Shown here: positions 17,069 to 26,076 of the stretch, one piece after another
Layout: every line of letters begins with the position of its first letter
Numbering within the stretch: the stretch's first letter is position 1
NCBI RefSeq assembly: GCF_016746095.1
Contig: NZ_JAERTY010000008.1
Location: forward strand, 248,001-312,000
Source: Sphingobacterium faecale
GTDB taxonomy: Bacteria > Bacteroidota > Bacteroidia > Sphingobacteriales > Sphingobacteriaceae
DNA length: 64,000 nucleotides
Direction of reading: 5' to 3'
The notes under the pieces: model-generated
Told to the model about the DNA's origin: nothing
The model's input: only the letters and a program-made list of their open reading frames with translations
The model's database searches: none
Position numbers and translations under genes: made by a program

Positions 17069-17569
17069 GTGGAAACAACGATTACATATCAAGACCAACG
17101 AAAGAGAAAACAGATCGCTTTCAATATAGTAATTGCACTATTGCTACTCCTTTGGGTGCCAGTCATCATCGATAAGATAATAGATTTTGCATCCTTTAAA
17201 GATGGCGTCTTAAAACAACCTTTTTCTAATGATTTAGGTTATGTGCTAATCTATACTCTACCAGCTTTGGAGCTATTGATCGCATTCGCGTTAGTATCAG
17301 AAAAATTCCGCAGGATAGGTTTAATCCTATCCACTTTTTTAATGGCGACCTTTACAGGTTATGTTGCCGTGGCTCTCCTGGGCGCATGGGAAAAATTACC
17401 CTGCGGATGCGGATCAGTCATCAAAAGTATGAACTGGACACAGCATTTTTTCTTTAATCTATTTTTCTTGGTCCTAAGTGTTTTGGGGCTTTACTTATGG
17501 TACAAACTACAAGGTAGTGACATGGGAAGTGAAACTACCGAGGGCGGGTCGGCCAAAAGACACAAATAA
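17069..17569 (+). CDS. MauE/DoxX-like redox-associated membrane protein
   Basis: 166 residues from a GTG start, the only suitable start before the first helix. Four transmembrane segments: NIVIALLLLLWVPVIIDKIIDF, LGYVLIYTLPALELLIAFAL, IGLILSTFLMATFTGYVAVALL and HFFFNLFFLVLSVLGLYLWY. The loop CGCGSVIKSMNW before the last helix carries the cysteines typical of MauE-like proteins, which move electrons for disulfide formation outside the cytoplasm. This fits the thioredoxin-like TlpA protein encoded on the opposite strand nearby. Confidence 0.8.
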   Translation: METTITYQDQRKRKQIAFNIVIALLLLLWVPVIIDKIIDFASFKDGVLKQPFSNDLGYVLIYTLPALELLIAFALVSEKFRRIGLILSTFLMATFTGYVAVALLGAWEKLPCGCGSVIKSMNWTQHFFFNLFFLVLSVLGLYLWYKLQGSDMGSETTEGGSAKRHK

Positions 17570-17599
17570 AATATTGTATAACGTCAAAATTCTAAGACA

Positions 17600-17890
17600 A
17601 TGAAAAAGTTAAAAGTAAATCTAATGATGGTTCTTGCTTTGGTGATCGGAGTAGCAACCATGTCGTTTAAATTGGCAAGCAATAGCGAAGCAAATTCTTC
17701 TTCAGCATCACATTGGTACGTAAAAAATCAATCAACAGGTATCTATGAGCTTAAGCCAGCTCCCCCTGTTGATTGTCCCGAAGAAGAAACTGACGAAATC
17801 TGTGCATTAGGATTTAACTCTCCTCAAACAAATGTGACTGATGCGTCAATTACTACAGCTTCGGAAGTAAGGTTTGTAGATGAGCCGTAA
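17600..17890 (+). CDS. DUF6520-type small exported protein
   Basis: 96 residues with a signal-like N-terminus (MKKLKVNLMMVLALVIGVATMSFKLAS) and a Ser-rich linker, then HWYVKNQSTGIYELKPAPPVDCPEEETDEICALGF with two cysteines. I recognise this as the DUF6520 type found next to MauE-like genes in Sphingobacterium. The two cysteines could be a substrate or peptide feature handled by the MauE/TlpA pair; this is inference. Confidence 0.72.
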   Translation: MKKLKVNLMMVLALVIGVATMSFKLASNSEANSSSASHWYVKNQSTGIYELKPAPPVDCPEEETDEICALGFNSPQTNVTDASITTASEVRFVDEP

Positions 17891-17902
17891 GGAAACTTGT
17901 TT

Positions 17903-17936
17903 AAAGACATGAGGATTAAAAGTACCTCATGTCTTT
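17903..17936. terminator. bidirectional terminator between convergent genes
   Basis: aaagacatgagg pairs perfectly with cctcatgtcttt around a 10-base loop. It separates the DUF6520 gene from the convergent SusD gene and has A and T runs usable on both strands. Confidence 0.75.
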
Positions 17937-17939
17937 TCT

Positions 17940-19346
17940 CTAGCGGTTATTCTGTGGCATTTCGGGATTGAATGAAATCACTTCATTTGGAGTGGGATAG
18001 GTATATTTAGGATCGTTGGGAAGCAACGTATATTCTTGTCCGTTTACTGTTCTATGTAAGGTTATATTCCTTCCCTCTAAATTTAACCGACGGAGATCAG
18101 TCCATCTAAGTCCCCTAAATATCAGTTCTTTCCTTCGCTCATTGAGTACAATATTTAAAACCTCTTCTTCATCATTAGAACTCAATGGCTCAAATGGAAT
18201 ATTCTTATCCCACCTACTTTTTAAAAGAGTATTTATATCAGTCAATGCGTCATCTAATTTCTTTTCCCTTGCATTATTCTCTGCTCTTATTAAATAAATT
18301 TCATCTATTGCAATACCTCCAAAACTATGTGCTACACCATCGTAACTTCCTTTATATGAGATTAAGCCACTTCTTGTTCCAAAGAACACTTTCTTGCGTA
18401 AATCTCCATTCAGATATAAATTATATAAATCAGAGGGTACAAATGCAATATTTGCCCTGAAAGGATAACTAAGGAGAGGATCACCAACAATTTTACACGC
18501 AAATATTACCTCTTTATGATTTTGAGAACCTCCTCTAAAGGGATAACTAAGTGCAGAATTTACGGTATTGTAATCTAATAGATCATCATTGATTGCAAGA
18601 CAAAGGTTTGCATACTTTTGAGAATCGTCATACTTCTGCATGGTCTGATAGACCCTTGCTAAAAGGCCATACGTAGCTTGCTTTGATGGACGGGTTTTTA
18701 TAGCAGGCAATTCAGGCAGTAAATCACTTGCTGTTTTCAAATCTTCTATAATTCTATCATAAGTCTGTTTTAAGGCTCCCCGTGAAATTTTTTCTTCCAC
18801 CTCTGCTGTGAGCCTTAGAGGAATACCCCAGTCCTTAAATGCCGAAGTCTCGTTATATGGTGGAGCAAAGACCTGAGCAAGCTGATAAAAGGCATGTGCT
18901 CTTGCGAATAAGGCGCTTCCTCTTATACGGTCAAATTCAGTATAGTTATTATCAGTCCGCTCAACTGCTCCCAATCCATCTAACACGGTATTAGCGTAAA
19001 ATACTACCTGATATGGAAAAACCCAATCGTTTACACCCGAACCATCGTAAGGATCTTTTGCCCAAGTATAGTAATTTTGTACTTGCGGAGACATTCTTCC
19101 GTTAAAATCAGCATCTAAAAGGTAATAATTATCACTTCCTGCTTCACCTAATCCAGGGACTGGGCCTCTTGCAGTAATACCTAAAGCGTTCATTTCTATG
19201 TCTCTATCCAATATAGCATCAAAGTCACCTAATGTCTTTGGCACTACGTTCGATTGATTGGGTTTTTCATCCAAAAAATCACTTCGTTTACAATCAGTGA
19301 ACGAAAGCAAAAGAACAGTTATATATATAAGATTTTTCATGGTCAT
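17940..19346 (-). CDS. RagB/SusD family nutrient-uptake outer membrane lipoprotein
   Basis: 468 residues. Lipoprotein signal MTMKNLIYITVLLLSFTDCKRSD with Cys19 as lipidation site. SusD features are the N-terminal DFLDEKPNQSNVVPKTLGDFDAILD, the TPR-like RPSKQATYGLLARVYQTMQKYDDSQKYANLCL, and the C-terminal LNERRKELIFRGLRWTDLRRLN. It is the third gene of a TlpA-SusC-SusD operon, 4 bases after susC. It partners that SusC as outer-membrane lid. Confidence 0.93.
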   Translation of the reverse strand: MTMKNLIYITVLLLSFTDCKRSDFLDEKPNQSNVVPKTLGDFDAILDRDIEMNALGITARGPVPGLGEAGSDNYYLLDADFNGRMSPQVQNYYTWAKDPYDGSGVNDWVFPYQVVFYANTVLDGLGAVERTDNNYTEFDRIRGSALFARAHAFYQLAQVFAPPYNETSAFKDWGIPLRLTAEVEEKISRGALKQTYDRIIEDLKTASDLLPELPAIKTRPSKQATYGLLARVYQTMQKYDDSQKYANLCLAINDDLLDYNTVNSALSYPFRGGSQNHKEVIFACKIVGDPLLSYPFRANIAFVPSDLYNLYLNGDLRKKVFFGTRSGLISYKGSYDGVAHSFGGIAIDEIYLIRAENNAREKKLDDALTDINTLLKSRWDKNIPFEPLSSNDEEEVLNIVLNERRKELIFRGLRWTDLRRLNLEGRNITLHRTVNGQEYTLLPNDPKYTYPTPNEVISFNPEMPQNNR

Positions 19347-19350
19347 TGAA

Positions 19351-22300
19351 TTAAAAGTTTATATTAGCACCTAATGAAATTCTTCTCCTTTGGAGAGGTA
19401 CATTATTATAATAAGGGTCAATATCTGCTTTGTTGGCATACCACAATGCTCCAAGATCCGACATATACATAAATACCCGTATTTTTTCTAACGATTTGCT
19501 TTTTTTCGGGATAAAATCATAGTATAGGTTGAAATCCTCTAAACGGATATTGTCGGCTCGGTGAATATGTAAACTTGAATATCGATATACATTGTCCCTT
19601 AAAGGTTCAGCAGGATATAACATAGAGGGTACGTGGGTCGTAAGTTCGTCTCCCTTTTTTTGCCAACGCTTGCTAAAATCACCATGTCCTGTCCAACTGG
19701 CTACAAGTCCACTGTTGTATACTGATGCAGTCCTAAAATAATAGCCAAATTTGTAACTGATATTGAAAGAAAATCCAAAATTTCTATAACCGAACGTATT
19801 TCTCAATGCGCCATAATGTGTAGGCTGTATCGATCCATGATATTGAAGTTTCTCCAATGGCATAGTATTGTATATGCTATTATAATCTTCGCGCACTTCT
19901 CCATCAACGAGTATCTGCGGAGAACCAGTTTGAGGATTTAGCCCTGCCCAAATATAGCTATAAGCGGAAAATAGTGGATTGCCTATAACCGGCGTAATAG
20001 AAGACAGGTCAATCAGATATGTACTTCCCATGTTACTTACCGGCATGTAGTAATCAGTAACCTCATTTTTGGCATAGCTATACAGGAATGTGGTCTGCCA
20101 ATCAAAAGCAGAAGACTTGATGTTGATCGAGTTTAAACTTGCGTCCAATCCTTTGCCAATCATTGATGCAATATTGGCATAGACATTGGAAAAACCAAGA
20201 GTAGGATCTGTTGGTGTCTGGGCTAATAAATCATCAGCATGTTTATTATAGTATTCAATAGTTCCGCTTATTCTGTTGTTTTTTGTGCCGAAATCAAGGC
20301 CTATATTAAAAACCTTAACCTTTTCCCAACGAAGGTTTTTGTTTGGTGGTGACATGATTGACTGCGTAGGATAACCATGCGTAGCCCCCCCTGCCAACCT
20401 AAGTGTAACCGTGTTAGCTGAGGCAAGTCTTGAAATATTACCGTTAACCCCATAGGTTGTTCTGATTTTCAGGTATGGGAGAAAAAATTGATTAAAAAAG
20501 GGTTCGTTGCTGACTGTCCATGCGCCACCAATCGACCACAAAGGTGTACCTTTCATATTTGCATTTACTCCAAAGAGATTTGCTTCGTCTTTGCGCAGGG
20601 AAGCGGAAATCGTGTATCTATTGTCATAACTATAAGCCCCATTAAAATAATAGGATAGAAAATTATCCGTGTATTTTCTGACATTGTTGACACCAGAGGG
20701 GATTTGCATCGTGTTATCATTGTCTAACATTGGATACCATGTTACTAAATCGACAATTGGATTGACTGATGCAAATTCCTCATCATAACCATATCGGAAA
20801 TAGCTTTCTCCGGTAGTGACACGGCTTCTTATTTCATAACCTGCAATTGCATTTACATCATGCTTCAATGCCCAATTTTTAGAATAATTCAACTGTGCTC
20901 TACCTTGATGGGACTGCACTTCACTTGAATTGCTCTGTATTGTTCCACCTGTGGGGACAATATAATTTACAGAACCATTTGCATTTATTTGGGAAAACCT
21001 GTTAATCATATATCTTGAGTTATAGGCATCGGGACTATTTACCTCACGCATATTTCCCAATTGGTTCTGATATTGATATTTGATTTCTGCTGTCAAACCG
21101 TCCCAAAAAGTGTATTGCAATCCCGTATTAAGGAGCATATCTCTAACCTTATCGGTGTTGCTTCTTAGTTTGATTTCATCATAGGGTCTATAAAGCCAAT
21201 CCTGTAAACTTCCGTTTCCAACGGTATCAAGAAAAGGCTTGCGATGAATATGATAGTAAGGTAACCCATTTCCGTTGTCATCAACTACACGTGCATAAGG
21301 ACTTACACCATTATTAAAGCTTCCTATGTTCATCCCGTCATTTCCTCCGCTGATCTGCCTTGACTGTGTATACAATATAGAGGCTTCAGCTTTCAAACGT
21401 TCATTAAATCTATATTGATTGGACGACCGCAGGCTAATACGGTCATAGGATGTACCGACCAGACTTTCCAGATTTTTGTCGTACCCTGTTGAGAACATAT
21501 AGGATAGGTTTGATGCGTTCCCCGATACAGAAATATTATGCTGTTGGTTTACACTGGATCGGTAAAAGTACTTGGATATGTCATCATAGACGTTTTGACC
21601 TGCAAGTTTATCAAGTCGCTCTTGAAGGTCTGCCGGATTAGCAATCATCAGCTCAACTGCTTCCGGTATGGCAACAGTTCTTGAAGAAAGCGTATTGCCT
21701 GCCTCGGCACTTTGGTAATAACCGGATTGATATAAATTTTTTTCCCATTCTATCCGATCTGCACTTGTCATCACTGAAACATTGGACAAGTCCGGCTTTC
21801 CCCGAAAAGTAACGTTTGTACTTAGTTGTACTTTGGGGTGTAAATTTTTACCTCTTTTTGTTGTTATGACGATCACTCCATTTGCCGCCCTCGCTCCCCA
21901 AATAGAAGCAGAAGCAGCGTCACGTAAAACGGTTACACTTTCTATTGTATTCGGATTGATATTTTGCAGATCTCCATCGTACGGGAAATCATCCAATACG
22001 ATGAGCGGTTGTGCATCAGCAGTAATGGTACTCCGGCCCCTTATCAGAAAAGCATCGGTATTGCTTGCATCACCTCTGTTAAACATGAGGCCAGAAACAA
22101 CATTTTCCAGACGATCTAGTACATTGGTAGATACAGAGCGGTTAAAAAGTTCGTTGTTTACCTGCTGAAAACTACCTGTAGCACGGTTCTTAGGCAACTG
22201 CTGATAGCCAGTACTTATGACATCTATAGCTGCTATATCTTTTGTTTCTCTTTTAAGCGTAATAAACTTCATTTCATCCAATTGTTTGACGGCAATAATC

Positions 22301-22536
22301 GATGTCTGGTATCCTATTGACGTGAAGATTAACGAATCGGAAGGATTAGCAGTTATTTCAAAACTACCATTTGTATCAGTCATGACGGTTGTATTGCCTA
22401 TTTTCAGATGTACGGTAGCATTGCCCAAAGGTTCTTTGGTGTTGGCATCGATAACGGTGGATTTGTAATTTGCAGATTGAGCAAACAGCAGGTTTACTGC
22501 AGCGAATAATGTAATAAAGGAGATAATTGATTTCAT
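19351..22536 (-). CDS. SusC/RagA family TonB-linked outer membrane protein
   Basis: 1061 residues, full length. Signal peptide (MKSIISFITLFAAVNLLFAQ), carboxypeptidase-regulatory-like domain (VIDANTKEPLGNATVHLKIGNTTVMTDTNGSFEI), plug with LIVLDDFPYDGDLQNINPNTIESVTVLRDAASASIWGARAANGVIVITTKRG (the SusC signature), and a barrel ending in ISLGANINF. There is no separate STN (anti-sigma interaction) domain, so no FecI/FecR-type signalling is expected, in line with the absence of sigma and anti-sigma genes nearby. Substrate unknown; the regulators and TlpA partner hint at peptides or a thiol-rich ligand. Confidence 0.95.
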   Translation of the reverse strand: MKSIISFITLFAAVNLLFAQSANYKSTVIDANTKEPLGNATVHLKIGNTTVMTDTNGSFEITANPSDSLIFTSIGYQTSIIAVKQLDEMKFITLKRETKDIAAIDVISTGYQQLPKNRATGSFQQVNNELFNRSVSTNVLDRLENVVSGLMFNRGDASNTDAFLIRGRSTITADAQPLIVLDDFPYDGDLQNINPNTIESVTVLRDAASASIWGARAANGVIVITTKRGKNLHPKVQLSTNVTFRGKPDLSNVSVMTSADRIEWEKNLYQSGYYQSAEAGNTLSSRTVAIPEAVELMIANPADLQERLDKLAGQNVYDDISKYFYRSSVNQQHNISVSGNASNLSYMFSTGYDKNLESLVGTSYDRISLRSSNQYRFNERLKAEASILYTQSRQISGGNDGMNIGSFNNGVSPYARVVDDNGNGLPYYHIHRKPFLDTVGNGSLQDWLYRPYDEIKLRSNTDKVRDMLLNTGLQYTFWDGLTAEIKYQYQNQLGNMREVNSPDAYNSRYMINRFSQINANGSVNYIVPTGGTIQSNSSEVQSHQGRAQLNYSKNWALKHDVNAIAGYEIRSRVTTGESYFRYGYDEEFASVNPIVDLVTWYPMLDNDNTMQIPSGVNNVRKYTDNFLSYYFNGAYSYDNRYTISASLRKDEANLFGVNANMKGTPLWSIGGAWTVSNEPFFNQFFLPYLKIRTTYGVNGNISRLASANTVTLRLAGGATHGYPTQSIMSPPNKNLRWEKVKVFNIGLDFGTKNNRISGTIEYYNKHADDLLAQTPTDPTLGFSNVYANIASMIGKGLDASLNSINIKSSAFDWQTTFLYSYAKNEVTDYYMPVSNMGSTYLIDLSSITPVIGNPLFSAYSYIWAGLNPQTGSPQILVDGEVREDYNSIYNTMPLEKLQYHGSIQPTHYGALRNTFGYRNFGFSFNISYKFGYYFRTASVYNSGLVASWTGHGDFSKRWQKKGDELTTHVPSMLYPAEPLRDNVYRYSSLHIHRADNIRLEDFNLYYDFIPKKSKSLEKIRVFMYMSDLGALWYANKADIDPYYNNVPLQRRRISLGANINF

Positions 22537-22548
22537 TTGATTTTAGGA

Positions 22549-23934
22549 TTAAGGTTGATTTTCAGATATGACGAACACATCAGCTTTACGCACCCCTTTG
22601 ATAACCTCTAGATTATAGTCTGCAAGAAATTCATTCAGCTTCGGAATATCATTTTTTAGTTCAGCGATCTCTCTATTGGGATTTTCCACCCAAACAGACC
22701 CTTTATAGGTAGCCTCGACGATGAAACGTTTAGCATTTGGGCGCCAATTGAGAGAAAAATTCAGTAATCCAAATATGGTGTCAAATAGATATTCGTTTTT
22801 GCCGGATGTGTCAATTTTTAGAGGAAACAAACTATTGTCCTTATCTACTATAACATAGCATTCGATTTCCCTTTTCTCAAATCTACCATTCAGATTAAGG
22901 TAGCTATTTAGGTTGCTCACAGCTATGTTTTTCATCTGTATATCAGAGACTGTAGATGGGACGATCAGTTGATAGCAAAATAGGTTGTCATATACATTAC
23001 GTGTCTTACGGCTGAACCATTCCTTATCATTTACCTCCAGTTCAATCATATTTGGGGATATTTTAAGAACGTTATTGTAGATAAAAGATATGGGCTGGTT
23101 GAATACATGGAGCTCTTTCAAGACACCATTGTGACCATGACCGGAATTGGCTATTCCGTTTATATATCCTGTAAGAACGGATTGAAAATCCTGACGGTGG
23201 CTTGTGGTATGAACATAAGGGATTATAGACCGAAATCTATCTATTTCAAATTCCTTTTTTAGGTTGAATTGCTGTTGTTTGCCAGCGAGTATGTTCGTGA
23301 TTTTTTGGTGGTCAACTTCGTTTGCATTTGTGATTGCAATAACCTGTGATTTGTCAATAATCACTTGGTGGGGAACACTTAAATGAGGGAAATATTTTTT
23401 TGTCAACGTATCTGAAAAGGTACTTGGAAGTCTCCAACCTCTTTCCTTATATGCTTTAGCAACGATATTTCCTGCTTCATAACTAGCAGCAATTACTGCT
23501 ATATCATCTTTAAATTCCTTCTGCAATGTGTCCAACTTGTACAATGACTTGACACAAGGAGCGCACCACGTCGCCCAAAAGTCAAGTATAATCAGCTTAT
23601 CTTCGTATTCTCTTAGAGTAATGATTTCTTTACCATCAGGATGGTTTACAACCGGTAAAGGTAAATCCCACAATTCATCGGGAATAGTATCACCGATATT
23701 TAGAGGTGTAATTGTCTGTTTGTTTATAGCCCCGAGCTCAGCTCGGGACTGCGATCGGGCTCCCCCGATACTAAACAACATGAAACATAATATGCAAAAG
23801 TGTCTGAAGGATAATATTGAGTGATATCCGGTGGCGTATGGCCTAATTATTTTGTAAAACTTGTCGTCGCCAATAGGCCAAAGACAGGATGGATAGGGAT
23901 GTAAGCGCCCTATGTAGCTGTAAAATAGCTTCAT
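22549..23934 (-). CDS. TlpA-type thioredoxin-domain protein, first gene of the SusCD operon
   Basis: 461 residues as listed. The N-terminus is unusual: about 45 residues (MKLFYSYIGRLHPYPSCLW...) before a hydrophobic signal (FCILCFMLFSIGGA). The thioredoxin domain at about residues 85-205 has FWATWCAPCVKSLYKL as active site and SVPHQVIIDK as the cis-Pro region; a C-terminal domain of about 250 residues is unassigned. It lies 12 bases before susC. A twin-hairpin repeat sits in the coding region immediately after the signal sequence and encodes SIGGARSQSRAELGAI. A later start near the signal peptide is possible. Confidence 0.82.
   Translation of the reverse strand: MKLFYSYIGRLHPYPSCLWPIGDDKFYKIIRPYATGYHSILSFRHFCILCFMLFSIGGARSQSRAELGAINKQTITPLNIGDTIPDELWDLPLPVVNHPDGKEIITLREYEDKLIILDFWATWCAPCVKSLYKLDTLQKEFKDDIAVIAASYEAGNIVAKAYKERGWRLPSTFSDTLTKKYFPHLSVPHQVIIDKSQVIAITNANEVDHQKITNILAGKQQQFNLKKEFEIDRFRSIIPYVHTTSHRQDFQSVLTGYINGIANSGHGHNGVLKELHVFNQPISFIYNNVLKISPNMIELEVNDKEWFSRKTRNVYDNLFCYQLIVPSTVSDIQMKNIAVSNLNSYLNLNGRFEKREIECYVIVDKDNSLFPLKIDTSGKNEYLFDTIFGLLNFSLNWRPNAKRFIVEATYKGSVWVENPNREIAELKNDIPKLNEFLADYNLEVIKGVRKADVFVISENQP
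23731..23769. repeat. twin palindromic (REP-like) element inside a coding region
   Basis: Two adjacent GC-rich hairpins: cccgagct/agctcggg at 23731-23747 and atcggg/cccgat at 23754-23769. They stand out from the AT-rich surroundings and interrupt the post-signal region of the TlpA-type gene without breaking the frame. A 12-base piece recurs at 5482-5493. Confidence 0.65.
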
Positions 23935-24452
23935 TTGTAAATAGGTTTATAACATTCATAATTTTGTTATTAAATAAAGACCTATACATTGAGGGCGCCC
24001 ATCTTAGTGTAGGAAAGTGAAAGCCTAAACGGCTGCTTCCTTACTCTGGAGCAGAGATCAAATTTTTAAGAAATTGTTTTTTGTGAATCATACTCACCGT
24101 TTTTAAATGTGGTGAGTCTCGATAGTAAAGGGACTATAGCTGGGCTACTCCATACCGCTCCACAAGGTTCTCACACCTTCAAAGACGGGTTTACAGTAGT
24201 AGCCCATGTGCTATAGTATGACCTAAAGGTACATAAAATATCATCATGGGCATTAACCTACCGTCTCGCTTTGATTTATATGTGAGAATTTGTGGACGAG
24301 ACTCAATTAGTTCAATACCATTGGAATACAAATTAGTATCCCACTACAAGTATACATATAATAGTTTTAATATCCAAAATTTGGTTATCAAATACTCCAA
24401 ATTAGGATATTTGAACCTAGGTAAATCACCCGAAACTTTAGGATTTTTGGGA
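23935..24452. other. non-coding region with a branched hairpin
   Basis: About 518 bases between the TlpA operon and the HTH gene. The arms ctatagc plus tgggctact at 24134-24149 pair with agtagccca and gctatag at 24198-24216 with a 3-base bulge; the loop contains a smaller hairpin (aaggt/acctt near 24163-24178). The structure could be an RNA gene, a leader, or an element end. The promoter of the TlpA operon must lie near 23940-24000. Confidence 0.5.
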
Positions 24453-24836
24453 ATGGACGAAAACGAATCATTGGGTAAATATATACAACGACGATTAAGA
24501 GAAAGAGGTATCGAGGATAAAGCTGTTGCTGATATTCTAAATCTGTCTGTAAAAACGATTCCCAAAATTTATAAACAATCTGAAATACCCAGTGACCGGA
24601 TTGCAAAAATTAGCATTTTACTAAATGAAAATGTCTATTTACATTATTACGGCAGTAAAGAACCACTTAAATCTATCCTAAACCGAAACGCACAAGAATT
24701 AGAAGAAAAGGTTTCTAAATTGGATTTGCTGATTGAACAGCAAGCCAAAACAATAAATGATAAGGATCATATTATCGAACTTCAAAATAAACTCATCACT
24801 GAATTGGAGGAAAAACTATCGAAAAGAGATACTTAA
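24453..24836 (+). CDS. small helix-turn-helix protein with C-terminal coiled coil
   Basis: 127 residues from the ATG at 24453, chosen because the product then begins MDENESLGKYIQRRLRERGIEDKAVADILNLSVKTIPKIYKQSEIPSDRIAKISILLNENVY, a compact XRE-like fold; a longer frame from 24246 adds 69 unconvincing residues. Residues 80-125 are a coiled coil (EELEEKVSKLDLLIEQQAKTINDKDHIIELQNKLITELEEKL-like heptads). Such proteins are common in Sphingobacteriaceae and probably dimeric DNA-binding regulators; function is unknown. A hairpin terminator follows. Confidence 0.7.
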   Translation: MDENESLGKYIQRRLRERGIEDKAVADILNLSVKTIPKIYKQSEIPSDRIAKISILLNENVYLHYYGSKEPLKSILNRNAQELEEKVSKLDLLIEQQAKTINDKDHIIELQNKLITELEEKLSKRDT

Positions 24837-24860
24837 AAAAACATTGCAAAATAGGACGAG

Positions 24861-24892
24861 GGCGAATTTTTAAAAAAATCGCCTTTTTCTTT
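24861..24892 (+). terminator. rho-independent terminator
   Basis: ggcgaattttt pairs with aaaaaaatcgcc and is followed by a T-rich run. Confidence 0.65.
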
Positions 24893-24919
24893 TTTAACAC
24901 TTACCAGATACCATAAAAT

Positions 24920-25138
24920 TCAAAGCTGTTTCTCTTGGAACTCTTCAAGAAGTCCATGCTTATCCAGCATATTCAACAGATCAGCATACCATAAATAGGT
25001 AAATTCCTTTTTGTTTCGCAGATCGGTTAACTTAACATTCATAATGTCGCCCAGCGTTTCCAATCCCATACGTTTCGCACGCTGTATAAACTCAACATCA
25101 CTCTGGATTTGGGTTAGGAATATATCTGTTGATGTCAT
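24920..25138 (-). CDS. small conserved hypothetical protein
   Basis: 72 residues: MTSTDIFLTQIQSDVEFIQRAKRMGLETLGDIMNVKLTDLRNKKEFTYLWYADLLNMLDKHGLLEEF. It is helical and acidic/aromatic, with no signal peptide. The pattern FIQRAKRMGLETLGDIM recalls the small helical repeat proteins of Bacteroidetes conjugative elements in which LGxIL-type motifs bind DNA ends or RNA polymerase alpha-like domains; this is only a resemblance. It probably marks the left part of the ICE backbone in this window. Confidence 0.6.
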   Translation of the reverse strand: MTSTDIFLTQIQSDVEFIQRAKRMGLETLGDIMNVKLTDLRNKKEFTYLWYADLLNMLDKHGLLEEFQEKQL

Positions 25139-25501
25139 TTTCTCATTTGATTAAGAGGTGTAAATTAAAAATAAATATCCTATCATCACAAATTTTTCAA
25201 GTCAAATGTGAAAGATGAGGTCTCTACTTCTTAACGGCTGTATGACAGACTATATTACATAATTTTCAATGCTAGACCATTCCCAAATGCGCTAGACAAA
25301 TCAATGGCTCTTCTATCCACTCCCGAACCATTTCCTATAAAATATCGCTCTATTAAAAACCTTCAAAAACCAACTTTAGTACCATTTTAACTCATTTTAT
25401 AGCGTAGGGGTGAAGCGTTTCTTTCACCCCCTTTCCCTGTTTTTGCGTCAGTTCGTTTTGGTGCTTTGTACCCGAATGGAAGAATAAATCCATCGGGAAG
25501 A
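25139..25501. promoter_or_regulatory. intergenic region with a strong hairpin
   Basis: The stretch separates divergent genes. ggggtgaa at 25407-25414 pairs with ttcacccc at 25423-25430 around an 8-base loop and is followed by T-rich DNA, so it may be a terminator or attenuator ahead of the ICE genes. Nothing else is recognised; base composition changes from AT-rich to more balanced around 25400. Confidence 0.45.
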
Positions 25502-25777
25502 ATGAAGTACACGGAACTGGCAACGCTGCTAAAAAATGCAGCCGAACAAGGAACAGCAAACGCAATCAAAGAAGAACAACCTGTTCCAGATCAGTTGACC
25601 AAAGCCGACGCTTACCGCCTGTACGGTCGTAGCAATGTAGATAGATGGCTCCGTGAGGGGCTGATCTCCATCGGGCAATCTACCGACACTTCCCAAATCT
25701 TTTTTGGCAGATCGGAACTCGAAGCCGTTGCGGCTTCGAGCAATCGGATCACCTACCTGCCCGCAAGGGACAGGTAA
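25502..25777 (+). CDS. small HTH-like ICE protein, paralogue 1
   Basis: 91 residues from the ATG at 25502 (12 codons after an alternative start at 25466). The text KADAYRLYGRSNVDRWLREGLISIGQSTDTSQIFFGRSELEAVAASSNRITYL has the look of an excisionase/MerR-type helix-turn-helix: a recognition helix in YGRSNVDRWLREGLI and a wing. A paralogue (26077-26352) shares the same plan, [KS][AE]AxxxYGRxNVxxWxxxGLI. Proteins of this type in Bacteroidetes mobile elements are thought to bind element DNA; function not known here. Confidence 0.65.
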   Translation: MKYTELATLLKNAAEQGTANAIKEEQPVPDQLTKADAYRLYGRSNVDRWLREGLISIGQSTDTSQIFFGRSELEAVAASSNRITYLPARDR

Positions 25778-26076
25778 GCGCCTCCGCTGCGATAGCGGAA
25801 GCATGGACGGTCTTTGACATCGAGGAGTGAAGCATTATCCTGCGAGCAGCAGGAAATTTTGCGAAAGTGAGGTAAGCTGAAATACTCGGCAGTACCAATA
25901 TTCTGAAAGCGCATTGGCAGGCAGTAGCCCGGTCCGTACGGACTGACGTGAGTAGCTCCGAAAACTTACTATCAATCGGCAAGAGCGGATCATTTCGGGT
26001 TCGTTGCCCGTTGCCGGTTCCATTATGGGAAATCCCTTTTCCCCTTATCAGTAAACCATTAAACCCCAAAGAAGCC
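25778..26076. other. non-coding region rich in inverted repeats
   Basis: About 300 bases with several short hairpins, among them gcttccgctatcgcagcgga-like pairing near 25783-25803 and the perfect 12-base palindrome gtccgtacggac at 25932-25943. Open frames on either strand here have no recognisable protein features. It could be a regulatory or DNA-processing site between two paralogous HTH genes. Confidence 0.4.

Noticed and set aside
24920..25138. Xis/integrase function for the small minus-strand protein
   Set aside because: No tyrosine-recombinase or excisionase motif; helical, but not supported as DNA-binding.
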